Source: CAYVBN01 sp964538565 (GTDB lineage: Bacteria; Pseudomonadota; Alphaproteobacteria; Rhizobiales; Xanthobacteraceae). Taken from it: a stretch of DNA of 5,482 bases. A model generated the notes under the pieces. It was given only the letters and a program-made list of their open reading frames with translations. It did no database searches and was not told the origin of the DNA. Both the position numbers and the translations under genes were made by a program. Positions 1-5,342 of the stretch are shown here, piece by piece. Positions within the stretch are counted from its first letter, which is position 1. Each line of letters begins with the position of its first letter. The stretch is taken from positions 1-5,482 of the forward strand of contig CAZIGW010000276.1 in the NCBI GenBank assembly GCA_964538565.1, given 5' to 3'.

Positions 1-189
1 CGGCCCGCTGTGTGCCCCCGGGGGCGCGCCCGGCGCCGCAGCCGTGACCGTGATCGAGCGCCCGGCGCGGCTACGGAGCGCGCGCCGCCCCCCGGCATCG
101 GCGCCGCGTATGATCGCGATCATGTCGCGGGCGTCGCGGTCGGCGGAGGGCAAGCCGAACGCGGGCTGGCGGAAGTCAGCGTCGATTGA
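1..189 (+). CDS. Possible 3' end of a convergent plus-strand gene, perhaps frameshifted; weak
   Basis: From about base 97 to a TGA at 187-189 the plus strand reads in one frame with mostly G in first codon positions and G/C in third. It ends in a plausible protein tail (GIGAAYDRDHVAG, then GGGQAERGLAEVSVD). It would overlap the convergent transporter gene by 14 bases. Upstream of about base 80 this frame becomes arginine-rich and unconvincing, while the neighbouring frame (from base 2) looks better (AAAVTVIERPARLRS). Joining the two across the six-C run at 88-93 would need a one-base change. The joined tail loosely recalls the C-terminus of CaiB/BaiF (family III) CoA-transferases, but that is a guess. 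The antisense strand also has an open frame from an ATG at 123, without a ribosome binding site. No function is assigned. Confidence 0.22.
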   Translation, partial: RPAVCPRGRARRRSRDRDRAPGAATERAPPPGIGAAYDRDHVAGVAVGGGQAERGLAEVSVD

Positions 190-1057
190 CCCGCATGCGC
201 TGTCCGATCACCACGGTCGCCACGACGGCCGCCGCGTAGGCGAGCGTGCCGAGGCGCACGGGCTCGCCGTTCACCGGCGCCGCCAGCGCGACGATGACGA
301 AGGGCTGCAGCAGCATCAGTTGCCCGACGCGGGCGACGCCGCCCAGCGCCATCGCGGCGTTGAACACGAAGAAGGCGAGAAACTGGCTGACGAAGCTCAC
401 GTAGGCGAGACCGGTCCAGGCCGTCCACGGGACGGCGGCCAGATTGTCCGGCCACAGCAGGAAGGCCGCGAGCGCCGAGACCGGCAGGAATGCCGCGACC
501 TGCCAGGAAATCACCTCCCAGCCCGGCATGCTCAGGCTCAGCCGGCCTGAGAGCGCGTACCCGAAGGCTCCGGCCACCACGGTGCCGAGGAGAAACAGGT
601 CGCCCAATCCGACCGACCGCGTCTCGCTCTGGTTCAGGACGAAAACCACGACGATCGCGGCGCCCGCGAGGCTCGCGAGCCAGAAGCCGACGCTCGGCCG
701 CTCGCGGGTCACGAGTGCGGCGGCGGCGACGGTCGCAAGCGGCACGATGCCGAGCACGACGCCCCCGTGCGCGGCCGGCACGCTCACCATCGCGAGCGCC
801 ATCAGGATGGGGAACCCGGCGATGGTGCACGATCCGGCGAGCAGCAGGTCGCCCCAGAGCGCGCGACGCGGCAGGGGCCGTCGCAAGGCCAGCAGAACCG
901 CCAATCCGGCGCAGCCTGCAAGCGTGGCGCGCGCCGCGGTCAAGAACAGCGGATCGATCGTCGCAACGGTGAGCCGGGTCGCCGGCAAGGTGCCGCCGAA
1001 CAGGACGACGCCGGCGAAGCCGAGCGCGAGGCCAAGCCGTGTGTGGGACTTCGTCAT
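176..1057 (-). CDS. EamA/DMT-family inner-membrane transporter
   Basis: A 293-residue very hydrophobic protein with the layout of the drug/metabolite transporter superfamily: two EamA repeats, roughly residues 10-140 and 152-287, each with five predicted membrane helices. Family-like features are the GGTLPATRLTVATIDPLFLT stretch between helices 1 and 2, the TRERPS link after helix 4, and the QPFVIVALAAPVNGEPV segment in the second repeat. Its length is typical. Such proteins usually export metabolites or amino acids across the inner membrane; the substrate cannot be inferred. The ATG at 1057 is the first available start because an in-frame TGA lies 21 bases upstream. No strong ribosome binding site is seen. 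A possible -10 box (1138-1143) and an 8-bp tandem repeat (1125-1140) lie upstream. It shares strand with the transglycosylase, but the gap of about 240 bases argues for separate transcription. Confidence 0.93.
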   Translation of the reverse strand: MTKSHTRLGLALGFAGVVLFGGTLPATRLTVATIDPLFLTAARATLAGCAGLAVLLALRRPLPRRALWGDLLLAGSCTIAGFPILMALAMVSVPAAHGGVVLGIVPLATVAAAALVTRERPSVGFWLASLAGAAIVVVFVLNQSETRSVGLGDLFLLGTVVAGAFGYALSGRLSLSMPGWEVISWQVAAFLPVSALAAFLLWPDNLAAVPWTAWTGLAYVSFVSQFLAFFVFNAAMALGGVARVGQLMLLQPFVIVALAAPVNGEPVRLGTLAYAAAVVATVVIGQRMRVNRR

Positions 1058-1124
1058 CGGGTCGGAAGCGGATGCTCACATGGGCAGCGGCGGGCAGCCG
1101 GCGCGGCACGGGCCTGCGGGGGGA

Positions 1125-1140
1125 TCGGCACTTCGGCACT
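1125..1140. repeat. Perfect 8-bp tandem direct repeat upstream of the transporter
   Basis: TCGGCACT occurs twice head to tail (1125-1132 and 1133-1140) in the gap upstream of the EamA transporter. On the minus strand it reads AGTGCCGA twice, and its first copy overlaps the possible -10 box TATAGT. A repeated octamer at a promoter could be a regulator site. This is inference; the repeat itself is seen directly. Confidence 0.5.
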
Positions 1141-1143
1141 ATA
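1138..1143 (-). promoter_or_regulatory. Possible -10 box (TATAGT) for the EamA transporter
   Basis: The minus strand reads TATAGT, one mismatch from the sigma-70 consensus TATAAT, about 80 bases upstream of the transporter start. No good TTGACA-like -35 box is found 16-18 bases further upstream, so a promoter here would be weak, activator-dependent or not sigma-70. The overlap with the tandem octamer is the main reason to list it. Confidence 0.22.
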
Positions 1144-1298
1144 GACGTCATCGCGCTCACGCGGGAGCGCGAGCAGGCGGATCCCGCGGCGGCGGTCGCG
1201 CTCTGGCGCCGGCGGATCGAGGCGTTCGCGACAAGTGCGATCGTCCCGCCGCGCGGGCACCCCCCGGCGACGCGGACGACCGATTCCCGCGGCGGCGT

Positions 1299-2123
1299 CT
1301 ACGGTTCGGAATCGAGCTTCGCGGCAAAGGCCGCGACCGTGCGCGAATAGACCTGCGACTTGTTCCACTGCAGCAGCACGTCGTAGTTCGCCGAACCCGG
1401 CGTCCACGGCTCGCCGCGATGCCAGCCATAGCCCTTCAGGTAGTTGGCGGTCGAGGCGAGCGCGTCCGGGGCGCTGTGGATGAGATCGCGCCGGCCGTTG
1501 CCGTCGAAGTCGACCGCGAACTTGAGATAGGACGACGGCATGAGCTGCGTCTGTCCGATCTCGCCCGCCCACGCGCCGCGCATCTCGGCCGGGTTGAGAT
1601 CGCCGCGCTGCACGATGCGCAGCGCGTCCATCAGCTCGGTCTGAAACATTTCCGAACGGCGGCAGTCATAGGCAAGCGTTGCGAGCGAGCGCAGCGTCGG
1701 GAAGCGGCCGTTGTTGGCGCCGTAGTCCGTCTCCAGCCCCCAGATGGCGACGATCACGGCGGACGGAACGCCGAACTGCTGGTCGATGCGGCTGAACGTG
1801 CCGGCGTACTGCTTGAGCCGGTTCGATCCCTGGCGCAGCCGGCCTGGCGAGATCATCCGTGCGGAAAACTGTTCGAAGCTCTGCTTGAACACGCCCTGCG
1901 AGTGATCGCGCGCGACCACGCTCGGATCGTAGCTCACTCCGTTGAGGGCGGCCGCGATGGTGCGCTCTCCGATGCCCTGGGCGGCCGCTTCCTTGCGGAA
2001 GGCGTCGAGCCAGGTTTCGAAGCTGCCGCTGCCGCAGGTCACCGCCCGCGCCGGTCCGGCGCCGAGCGCGACGAGGCACAATCCCGTGATCACGACCGCC
2101 AGTCGCACACTTCGGGTCCGCAT
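1299..2123 (-). CDS. Secreted lytic murein transglycosylase, MltB-type (SLT_2 / GH103)
   Basis: A 274-residue enzyme predicted to cleave the MurNAc-GlcNAc bond of peptidoglycan in the periplasm, forming 1,6-anhydro-MurNAc ends. An N-terminal signal peptide is clear (basic MRTRSVR, hydrophobic core, cleavage near GPARA at residue 27). C30 does not sit in a proper lipobox, so a soluble form is likelier than a lipoprotein. The catalytic Glu is E131 in AIWGLETDYG. The motif GAWAGEIGQTQLMPSSYL (residues 183-200) and the following DFDGNGRRDLIHSAPDALAS are hallmarks of the family. The protein stops after the catalytic domain, as in the short alphaproteobacterial forms, without the C-terminal peptidoglycan-binding domain found in longer relatives. 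C30 and C154 could form a disulfide. The ATG has GGAG eight bases upstream (2132-2135). It is transcribed divergently from the DUF1194 gene. Confidence 0.94.
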   Translation of the reverse strand: MRTRSVRLAVVITGLCLVALGAGPARAVTCGSGSFETWLDAFRKEAAAQGIGERTIAAALNGVSYDPSVVARDHSQGVFKQSFEQFSARMISPGRLRQGSNRLKQYAGTFSRIDQQFGVPSAVIVAIWGLETDYGANNGRFPTLRSLATLAYDCRRSEMFQTELMDALRIVQRGDLNPAEMRGAWAGEIGQTQLMPSSYLKFAVDFDGNGRRDLIHSAPDALASTANYLKGYGWHRGEPWTPGSANYDVLLQWNKSQVYSRTVAAFAAKLDSEP

Positions 2124-2131
2124 GGCCTTCT

Positions 2132-2135
2132 CTCC
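2132..2135 (-). promoter_or_regulatory. Ribosome binding site of the transglycosylase
   Basis: GGAG on the minus strand, inside GGAGAGAAGG, lies eight bases before the ATG at 2123. This supports that start. Confidence 0.7.
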
Positions 2136-2158
2136 GAACGCAAGCTCGACGATGCAAC

Positions 2159-2185
2159 CGTTCGGCCGGGCGTCCCGCCCGAACG
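2159..2185. repeat. Near-perfect inverted repeat upstream of the transglycosylase gene
   Basis: Two 12-base arms (2159-2170, CGTTCGGCCGGG; 2174-2185, CCCGCCCGAACG) pair at 11 of 12 positions around a 3-base centre (CGT). It lies 36-62 bases upstream of the transglycosylase start. It could be an operator dyad or a stem-loop in the mRNA leader. No U tract follows on either strand, so it is not a normal intrinsic terminator. Confidence 0.5.
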
Positions 2186-2494
2186 CGATGCCGCCACGAG
2201 AGGAGCGAACTCAAAAAGCCGCCCCGTGCGAAGCGGACAACGGTACAATCCGCTGCAGAGCTTTCGGTTCCGTGCCGTCCGGCCACGCAATCTGTCTCTC
2301 TTTCGATGTGATTGCCGGAGCCTTTCTTGTCCGGACGTTTGCCAGCCGGGCGGACGCGAACCACCCCGGCGGGGGTGCGCGCCGACATGGCCCGGCCGGA
2401 TCGCTTGCGGGCGGATGCCGGGTGGCGCGGCGCTCCCGGTCGGGTAAGTTGATCGAGGGACGGTGGCCTCTTCATGGTCCCCGGCAGGCGGGGC

Positions 2495-2499
2495 GAGGA
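2495..2499 (+). promoter_or_regulatory. Ribosome binding site selecting the DUF1194 start at 2507
   Basis: GAGGA seven bases before the ATG at 2507. The in-frame ATG at 2474 has only GAGGGA about 13 bases away, so 2507 is preferred. Confidence 0.65.
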
Positions 2500-2506
2500 C
2501 TTTCTG

Positions 2507-3208
2507 ATGAGCACAGGGCGGCGGCGTCATCCGGGGGCATGCGGCGGGGTTGGACGGCCGCGGGGCCGCCCGGCGATTCTCGTCGCCGCGTTCGTGGCCG
2601 TGGCTGCGTGGCTCGTGCTCGCGGTCGACGCCTCGGGCAGCGTCAACCCGGCCCGTTTCGAGCTGCAGAAGCAGGGCTACGCCGCCGCCTTCCGCAATCC
2701 GCGCGTGATCAGCGCGATCCGCTCCGGCGCCACGCAGGCGATCGCCGTCACCATGGTGCAATGGACCGGGCCGCCGCTGCAGGTCCAGGTGCTGCCGTGG
2801 ACGCGCATCAGCGACGACGCCTCGGCCGAGGCGTTCGCGGCCGCGATCGAGGCGACGCCGCGCCGGCTCTTTGGCGGCGGCACGTCGATCAGCGGCGCCA
2901 TCGACTATGCGATGACGCTCTTTCCCGAGAGCCAATACCGGGGCACGCGCCGCGTGATCGACGTCTCCGGCGACGGGGCGAACACGAGCGGCCGGCCGGT
3001 GACGCTGGCGCGCGACGAAGCCGTGCGCGCGGGCGTGGTGATCAACGGCCTGCCCATCCTGGCGATCGAGCCCGATCTCGACCGCTACTACTTCGACGAC
3101 GTGATCGGCGGTCCCGGTTCATTCATGATCGCCGCCAAGAACTACGACACGTTCGCCGAGGCCATCCTCAAGAAGCTCATCAGCGAGATCGCCGCCAACT
3201 ATCGCTGA
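2507..3208 (+). CDS. DUF1194 family protein with a von Willebrand A-like fold
   Basis: A 233-residue protein matching DUF1194 through most of its length. Family hallmarks are VDASGSV near the N-terminus (D41, S43, S45: a MIDAS-type DxSxS metal site), the QKQGYAAAFRNPRVI helix, VQWTGPPLQVQVLPWT, GGGTSISGAIDYA (T126), RRVIDVSGDGAN (D152, D156), INGLPI and the DDVIGGPGSF stretch near the end. VWA-like domains bind proteins through a metal ion; no specific role for DUF1194 is established to my knowledge. Residues 23-40 are a continuous hydrophobic run leading straight into the MIDAS strand, so there is no ordinary linker after the signal peptide. It may be membrane-anchored, or the N-terminus may be altered. 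It is the first gene of a plus-strand cluster and lies 31 bases before the methyltransferase-like gene. A start at 2474 would add 11 residues. Confidence 0.88.
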   Translation: MSTGRRRHPGACGGVGRPRGRPAILVAAFVAVAAWLVLAVDASGSVNPARFELQKQGYAAAFRNPRVISAIRSGATQAIAVTMVQWTGPPLQVQVLPWTRISDDASAEAFAAAIEATPRRLFGGGTSISGAIDYAMTLFPESQYRGTRRVIDVSGDGANTSGRPVTLARDEAVRAGVVINGLPILAIEPDLDRYYFDDVIGGPGSFMIAAKNYDTFAEAILKKLISEIAANYR

Positions 3209-3228
3209 CGGCGATCCGTCCATGCGGG

Positions 3229-3232
3229 GGAG
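3229..3232 (+). promoter_or_regulatory. Ribosome binding site favouring a GTG start at 3240
   Basis: GGAG lies seven bases before GTG at 3240. The site falls inside the frame that begins at ATG 3222, and that ATG has no Shine-Dalgarno match upstream. This favours the GTG. Confidence 0.6.
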
Positions 3233-3239
3233 AAGAGAC

Positions 3240-3764
3240 GTGACGCAGGAACGGAGCGCCGGCGCGGTCGAACAAACAACAGGCCGTGTGGGACGCCGGA
3301 AGCGCACTGTGTGGCGGTGGCTCAACAGGACGCCGGTGCGCACGTTCTTTCTGCTGCCGCTCCTGGTGATCGCCTTCGAGTTCGTGCGCCGGGGGAGCGA
3401 TTTCGTATTCGCGCCCTGGGGCGTGCCGCTGCTCGCCTGGGGCTACCTGCAGTACCGCCTGGTCGGCTCCTACCGGTCGCGCCGCGGCGGCGGCGGGCCC
3501 GGCATCGACGTGCCGCCGAGCAAGCTCGTCGCCGAGGGGCCCTATCGCTATGTCCGCAATCCGATGTACCTCGGGCATCTCATTTTCATGCTCGGCCTGG
3601 CGGTGACGTTCTGGTCCTGGCTTGCGCTCGGCATCCTGGCGGTCTGCGCCGTCTGGTTCGACCGCCGGGTGCGCGCCGACGAGGCGCGGCTGCGCGTGCG
3701 TTTCGGCGCCCAGTATGCGCAGTACGAGTCGCGCGTGAAGCGATGGATTCCAGGCGTTCTCTGA
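3240..3764 (+). CDS. Isoprenylcysteine carboxyl methyltransferase-like membrane protein (ICMT/PEMT superfamily)
   Basis: A 174-residue (from GTG 3240) or 180-residue (from ATG 3222) integral membrane protein. Hydrophobic segments lie at about residues 35-50, 55-77 and 111-140, the last long enough for a helical hairpin. The signature GPYRYVRNPMYLG (100-112) corresponds to the RHPxY-type motif. The C-terminal DEARLRVRFGAQYAQYESRV with KRWIP matches the EE...FG..Y..Y...V.RW.P tail that helps bind S-adenosylmethionine in this superfamily. Bacterial members are probable membrane methyltransferases acting on small hydrophobic or lipid substrates; bacteria lack the prenylated CAAX proteins that give the family its name. 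The basic N-terminus (VGRRKRTVWRW) fits the positive-inside rule. It lies between DUF1194 (31 bases) and the hydrolase gene (42 bases). The substrate is unknown. Confidence 0.87.
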   Translation: MTQERSAGAVEQTTGRVGRRKRTVWRWLNRTPVRTFFLLPLLVIAFEFVRRGSDFVFAPWGVPLLAWGYLQYRLVGSYRSRRGGGGPGIDVPPSKLVAEGPYRYVRNPMYLGHLIFMLGLAVTFWSWLALGILAVCAVWFDRRVRADEARLRVRFGAQYAQYESRVKRWIPGVL

Positions 3765-3806
3765 GCCGATCGCCCGCCCTTCAACCCAAACCGAGGCAAC
3801 GAGCGC

Positions 3807-4448
3807 ATGGCGAAAATCTCGCGTCTGGAGACGTCACTCCCGGCGGCGCGCACCGGGCTTGTGCTGTTCGACGCGCTGAACGGCTATCTTCATCCCAGCA
3901 ACCCGCAGAAGGCCGCCTTTCTCGACAGGCACCAGATCCTTGCCCGCATGGCGACGCTCCTCGACGGGGCTCGCCGCGCCGGGATGACGGTATTCTATCC
4001 GGTCGCCGCCCACGCGCCGGACGGATCCGACACCGTCGCGCGCATCACCGACACCGACATGGATCTCAATCCGTTGCAGGGCGCGAAGCCGATCAGCCCC
4101 GGCATCCACAAGGATTCATGGGAGGCGCAGATCGCCGGCGAACTCGCGCCGCGCCCGGGCGATGTCGTCGTTCCCAAGCACCGGTGGAACTCGTTCTTCC
4201 AGACCGACCTCGAATTCCACCTGCGCGTGCGCGGCATCGACACGATCGTGCTCGCCGGCGGCTCGACCGACGTCGGGATCGCCAGCACGGCGTTCGCGGC
4301 GCGCGATCTCGATCTCGGCCTCGTGATCGTGCGCGATGCCTGCTACTCGATGCGCGGCAACAACCATGACTTCTTCATGGAGCGCGTCTTCCCGCGCATG
4401 GGACGGGTCATGCCGGTCGATGCCGCGGTGGCGCTGATGACCGCATGA
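3807..4448 (+). CDS. Isochorismatase-fold hydrolase lacking the catalytic cysteine
   Basis: A 213-residue cytoplasmic protein of the isochorismatase / cysteine-hydrolase superfamily. The first strand ends in LVLFDALNGY with the general-acid/base Asp (D22). The Lys lies in VVPKHRWNSFFQTDLEFHLR (K124). The cis-peptide/nucleophile segment reads LAGGSTDVGIAST (149-161). In nicotinamidases and N-carbamoyl hydrolases the position of G157 is the nucleophilic Cys; here it is Gly, as in true isochorismatases such as EntB and PhzD and in some uncharacterised paralogues. Amidase chemistry through a Cys thioester is therefore unlikely, while Asp-driven hydrolysis remains possible. C179 lies elsewhere in the fold. 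GAGG (3793-3796) lies ten bases before the ATG. The gene is 28 bases upstream of the dienelactone hydrolase and likely co-transcribed. The substrate cannot be named. Confidence 0.9.
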   Translation: MAKISRLETSLPAARTGLVLFDALNGYLHPSNPQKAAFLDRHQILARMATLLDGARRAGMTVFYPVAAHAPDGSDTVARITDTDMDLNPLQGAKPISPGIHKDSWEAQIAGELAPRPGDVVVPKHRWNSFFQTDLEFHLRVRGIDTIVLAGGSTDVGIASTAFAARDLDLGLVIVRDACYSMRGNNHDFFMERVFPRMGRVMPVDAAVALMTA

Positions 4449-4459
4449 GCCTCGGGACC

Positions 4460-4467
4460 GGGGAGGA
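4460..4467 (+). promoter_or_regulatory. Ribosome binding site of the dienelactone hydrolase
   Basis: GGGGAGGA lies nine bases before ATG 4477. The alternative ATG at 4495 has GAAGGAG only two bases away, too close for good initiation, so 4477 is chosen. Confidence 0.65.
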
Positions 4468-4476
4468 CGCGAAGCG

Positions 4477-5292
4477 ATGAAGAGCGAAGGAGCGATGATT
4501 TCCACCGACGAGATCGTCTGCGCAAACGGCATGCCGGCGTTTCTCGCCTGTCCCGAGCGGGGCGGCCCGTTTCCGATCGTTGTGCTGATGCACGAGCGCT
4601 ATGGCCTGGTGAGGCATACGCGGGACTTGGCGGTGCGCTGCGCCCGCGACGGCTTCGTGGTGCTTGCGCCCGATTTCTTCTTTCGGCACCCCGATCGCGC
4701 GGCGCTCAACGCTGGCGCGTCGCGCTACGACATCGGCGATGGTGAAGCGGTCGAGAGCCTGCGGGCGGCAATCGCCGCGGCGAAGACGTGTCCGGCGGCG
4801 GACGCGGAGCGGATCGCGGTCGCCGGCTATTGCCAGACCGGGCGCCATCCGCTGGTGCTGGCCGCCGAAACCGCGATCGCGGCAGCCGTCGTCTGGTATG
4901 GCGCCGCCGGCAAGCGGGAATGGGCCGTCAACGAGCGCCAGCCGAGGGGGCTGGAGGACGTCCTCGCCGACATCACCTGCCCGGTGTTCGCCGCGTTCGG
5001 CGAGCGCGACCACATCATCGCGCTCGATGATGTGCTGCGGTTTCGCAACGCGCTGGAGCGTCACCGCAAGAGCTACGAGCTCCATCTTTACAAGGGAGCG
5101 CCGCACGGCTGGCTCAACGACACGATGCCGGGGCGCTACGCCAGGGCGCAGGCGGAAGCCGGCTGGCAGGCGCAACAGCGCTTCCTGCGCGACGTGTTCG
5201 GCGGCGTACGCGATCCGGCGGCTGTCTCCTGGCGGTTCGAGGCCGACATCGCGCTCGACTACGATTTCTCCAAGAACGTGCGATTGGAGTAG
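4477..5292 (+). CDS. Dienelactone hydrolase family protein (alpha/beta hydrolase)
   Basis: A 271-residue soluble alpha/beta hydrolase. The complete Cys-Asp-His triad is visible: C119 in VAGYCQTGR (nucleophile elbow), D178 in FGERDHII and H210 in GAPHGWLND. E40 in VVLMHERYGL matches the Glu that positions the Cys in Pseudomonas dienelactone hydrolase. The segment NDTMPGRYARAQAEAGWQ is typical of family members. Classic members hydrolyse dienelactone to maleylacetate in (chloro)catechol breakdown; many relatives act on other esters or lactones, so the true substrate is open. Two features stand out: the elbow reads G-Y-C-Q-T-G rather than the usual G-x-C-x-G-G, and about 27 residues (245-271, ending DYDFSKNVRLE) extend past the usual last helix. 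It is preceded by the isochorismatase-fold gene and followed after 50 bases by a Bug/TctC binding protein, consistent with an uptake-plus-catabolism unit. Confidence 0.91.
   Translation: MKSEGAMISTDEIVCANGMPAFLACPERGGPFPIVVLMHERYGLVRHTRDLAVRCARDGFVVLAPDFFFRHPDRAALNAGASRYDIGDGEAVESLRAAIAAAKTCPAADAERIAVAGYCQTGRHPLVLAAETAIAAAVVWYGAAGKREWAVNERQPRGLEDVLADITCPVFAAFGERDHIIALDDVLRFRNALERHRKSYELHLYKGAPHGWLNDTMPGRYARAQAEAGWQAQQRFLRDVFGGVRDPAAVSWRFEADIALDYDFSKNVRLE
5011..5034. repeat. Perfect 10-bp hairpin inside the dienelactone hydrolase gene
   Basis: Arms 5011-5020 (CACATCATCG) and 5025-5034 (CGATGATGTG) are exact reverse complements around CGCT. The hairpin starts right after the codon for catalytic D178 and encodes HIIALDDV. 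It may simply be forced by these codons in GC-rich DNA. Confidence 0.4.
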
Positions 5293-5299
5293 TCTGGTC

Positions 5300-5322
5300 A
5301 AAAAGCCGGTCGCGAAGCCGGC
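5300..5322 (-). terminator. Weak terminator-like hairpin on the minus strand
   Basis: On the minus strand GCCGG, an 8-base loop and CCGGC are followed directly by five T (complement of A 5300-5304). The 5-bp stem is short. No minus-strand gene is seen to its right within the window, so any role would be in stopping antisense transcription. The plus strand has no U tract after the hairpin. Confidence 0.15.
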
Positions 5323-5331
5323 GGACGAGGG

Positions 5332-5336
5332 GGAGG
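5332..5336 (+). promoter_or_regulatory. Ribosome binding site of the binding-protein gene
   Basis: GGAGG within a purine-rich run lies six bases before ATG 5343, a strong match that supports a real gene start near the window edge. Confidence 0.7.
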
Positions 5337-5342
5337 AATGCC

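Larger units (their letters stand above)
2124..2506. other. Divergent intergenic region without a convincing gene
   Basis: These 383 bases separate the transglycosylase (minus) from the DUF1194 gene (plus) and must hold promoters for both. Open frames cross it on both strands, but none has a ribosome binding site and recognisable protein character. Visible elements are the dyad at 2159-2185, a small hairpin CACCCC-GGCG-GGGGTG at 2362-2377, and a T-rich patch around 2290-2330. I could not pick a credible -35/-10 pair on either strand; TACAAT at 2244-2249 lacks a partner. Confidence 0.6.

Noticed and set aside
14..25. 12-bp palindrome GCCCCCGGGGGC near the left edge, as a terminator for the transporter
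   Set aside because: No loop and no T tract on the minus strand; simple GC-rich palindrome.
110..123. 14-bp perfect palindrome ATGATCGCGATCAT, 52 bases past the transporter stop
   Set aside because: At this base composition a 14-bp palindrome is expected roughly once in a window of this size, and nothing else marks the site.
670..681. 12-bp palindrome GGCTCGCGAGCC inside the transporter gene
   Set aside because: GC-rich coding palindrome of a length expected by chance.
785..827. 9-bp inverted repeat (CACCATCGC / GCGATGGTG) with a 25-base loop inside the transporter gene
   Set aside because: Lies in coding sequence with a long loop; easily explained by chance.
1179..1296. Similar segments around CCCGCGGCGGCG near 1183 and 1285 as a direct repeat
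   Set aside because: Short, imperfect and of low complexity; expected in GC-rich DNA.
2211..2235. Minus-strand hairpin followed by TTTTT upstream of the transglycosylase
   Set aside because: The stem is only four base pairs, and a terminator here would cut off the gene it precedes unless the promoter lies closer.
2244..2249. TACAAT as a plus-strand -10 box for the DUF1194 operon
   Set aside because: No -35-like hexamer at 16-18 bases, and it is more than 250 bases from the start codon.
444..2447. Very long open frame on the plus strand across both minus-strand genes
   Set aside because: It is antisense to two well-supported genes, is rich in Arg, Pro and Ala as expected for an off-frame reading of GC-rich DNA, and matches no family I know.
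3311..4369. Long plus-strand open frame overlapping the methyltransferase and isochorismatase-fold genes
   Set aside because: Arg/Ala-rich off-frame translation over two genes with clear family motifs.
4408..5301. Long minus-strand open frame opposite the dienelactone hydrolase
   Set aside because: Antisense shadow of a gene with an intact catalytic triad; no ribosome binding site or recognisable domain.
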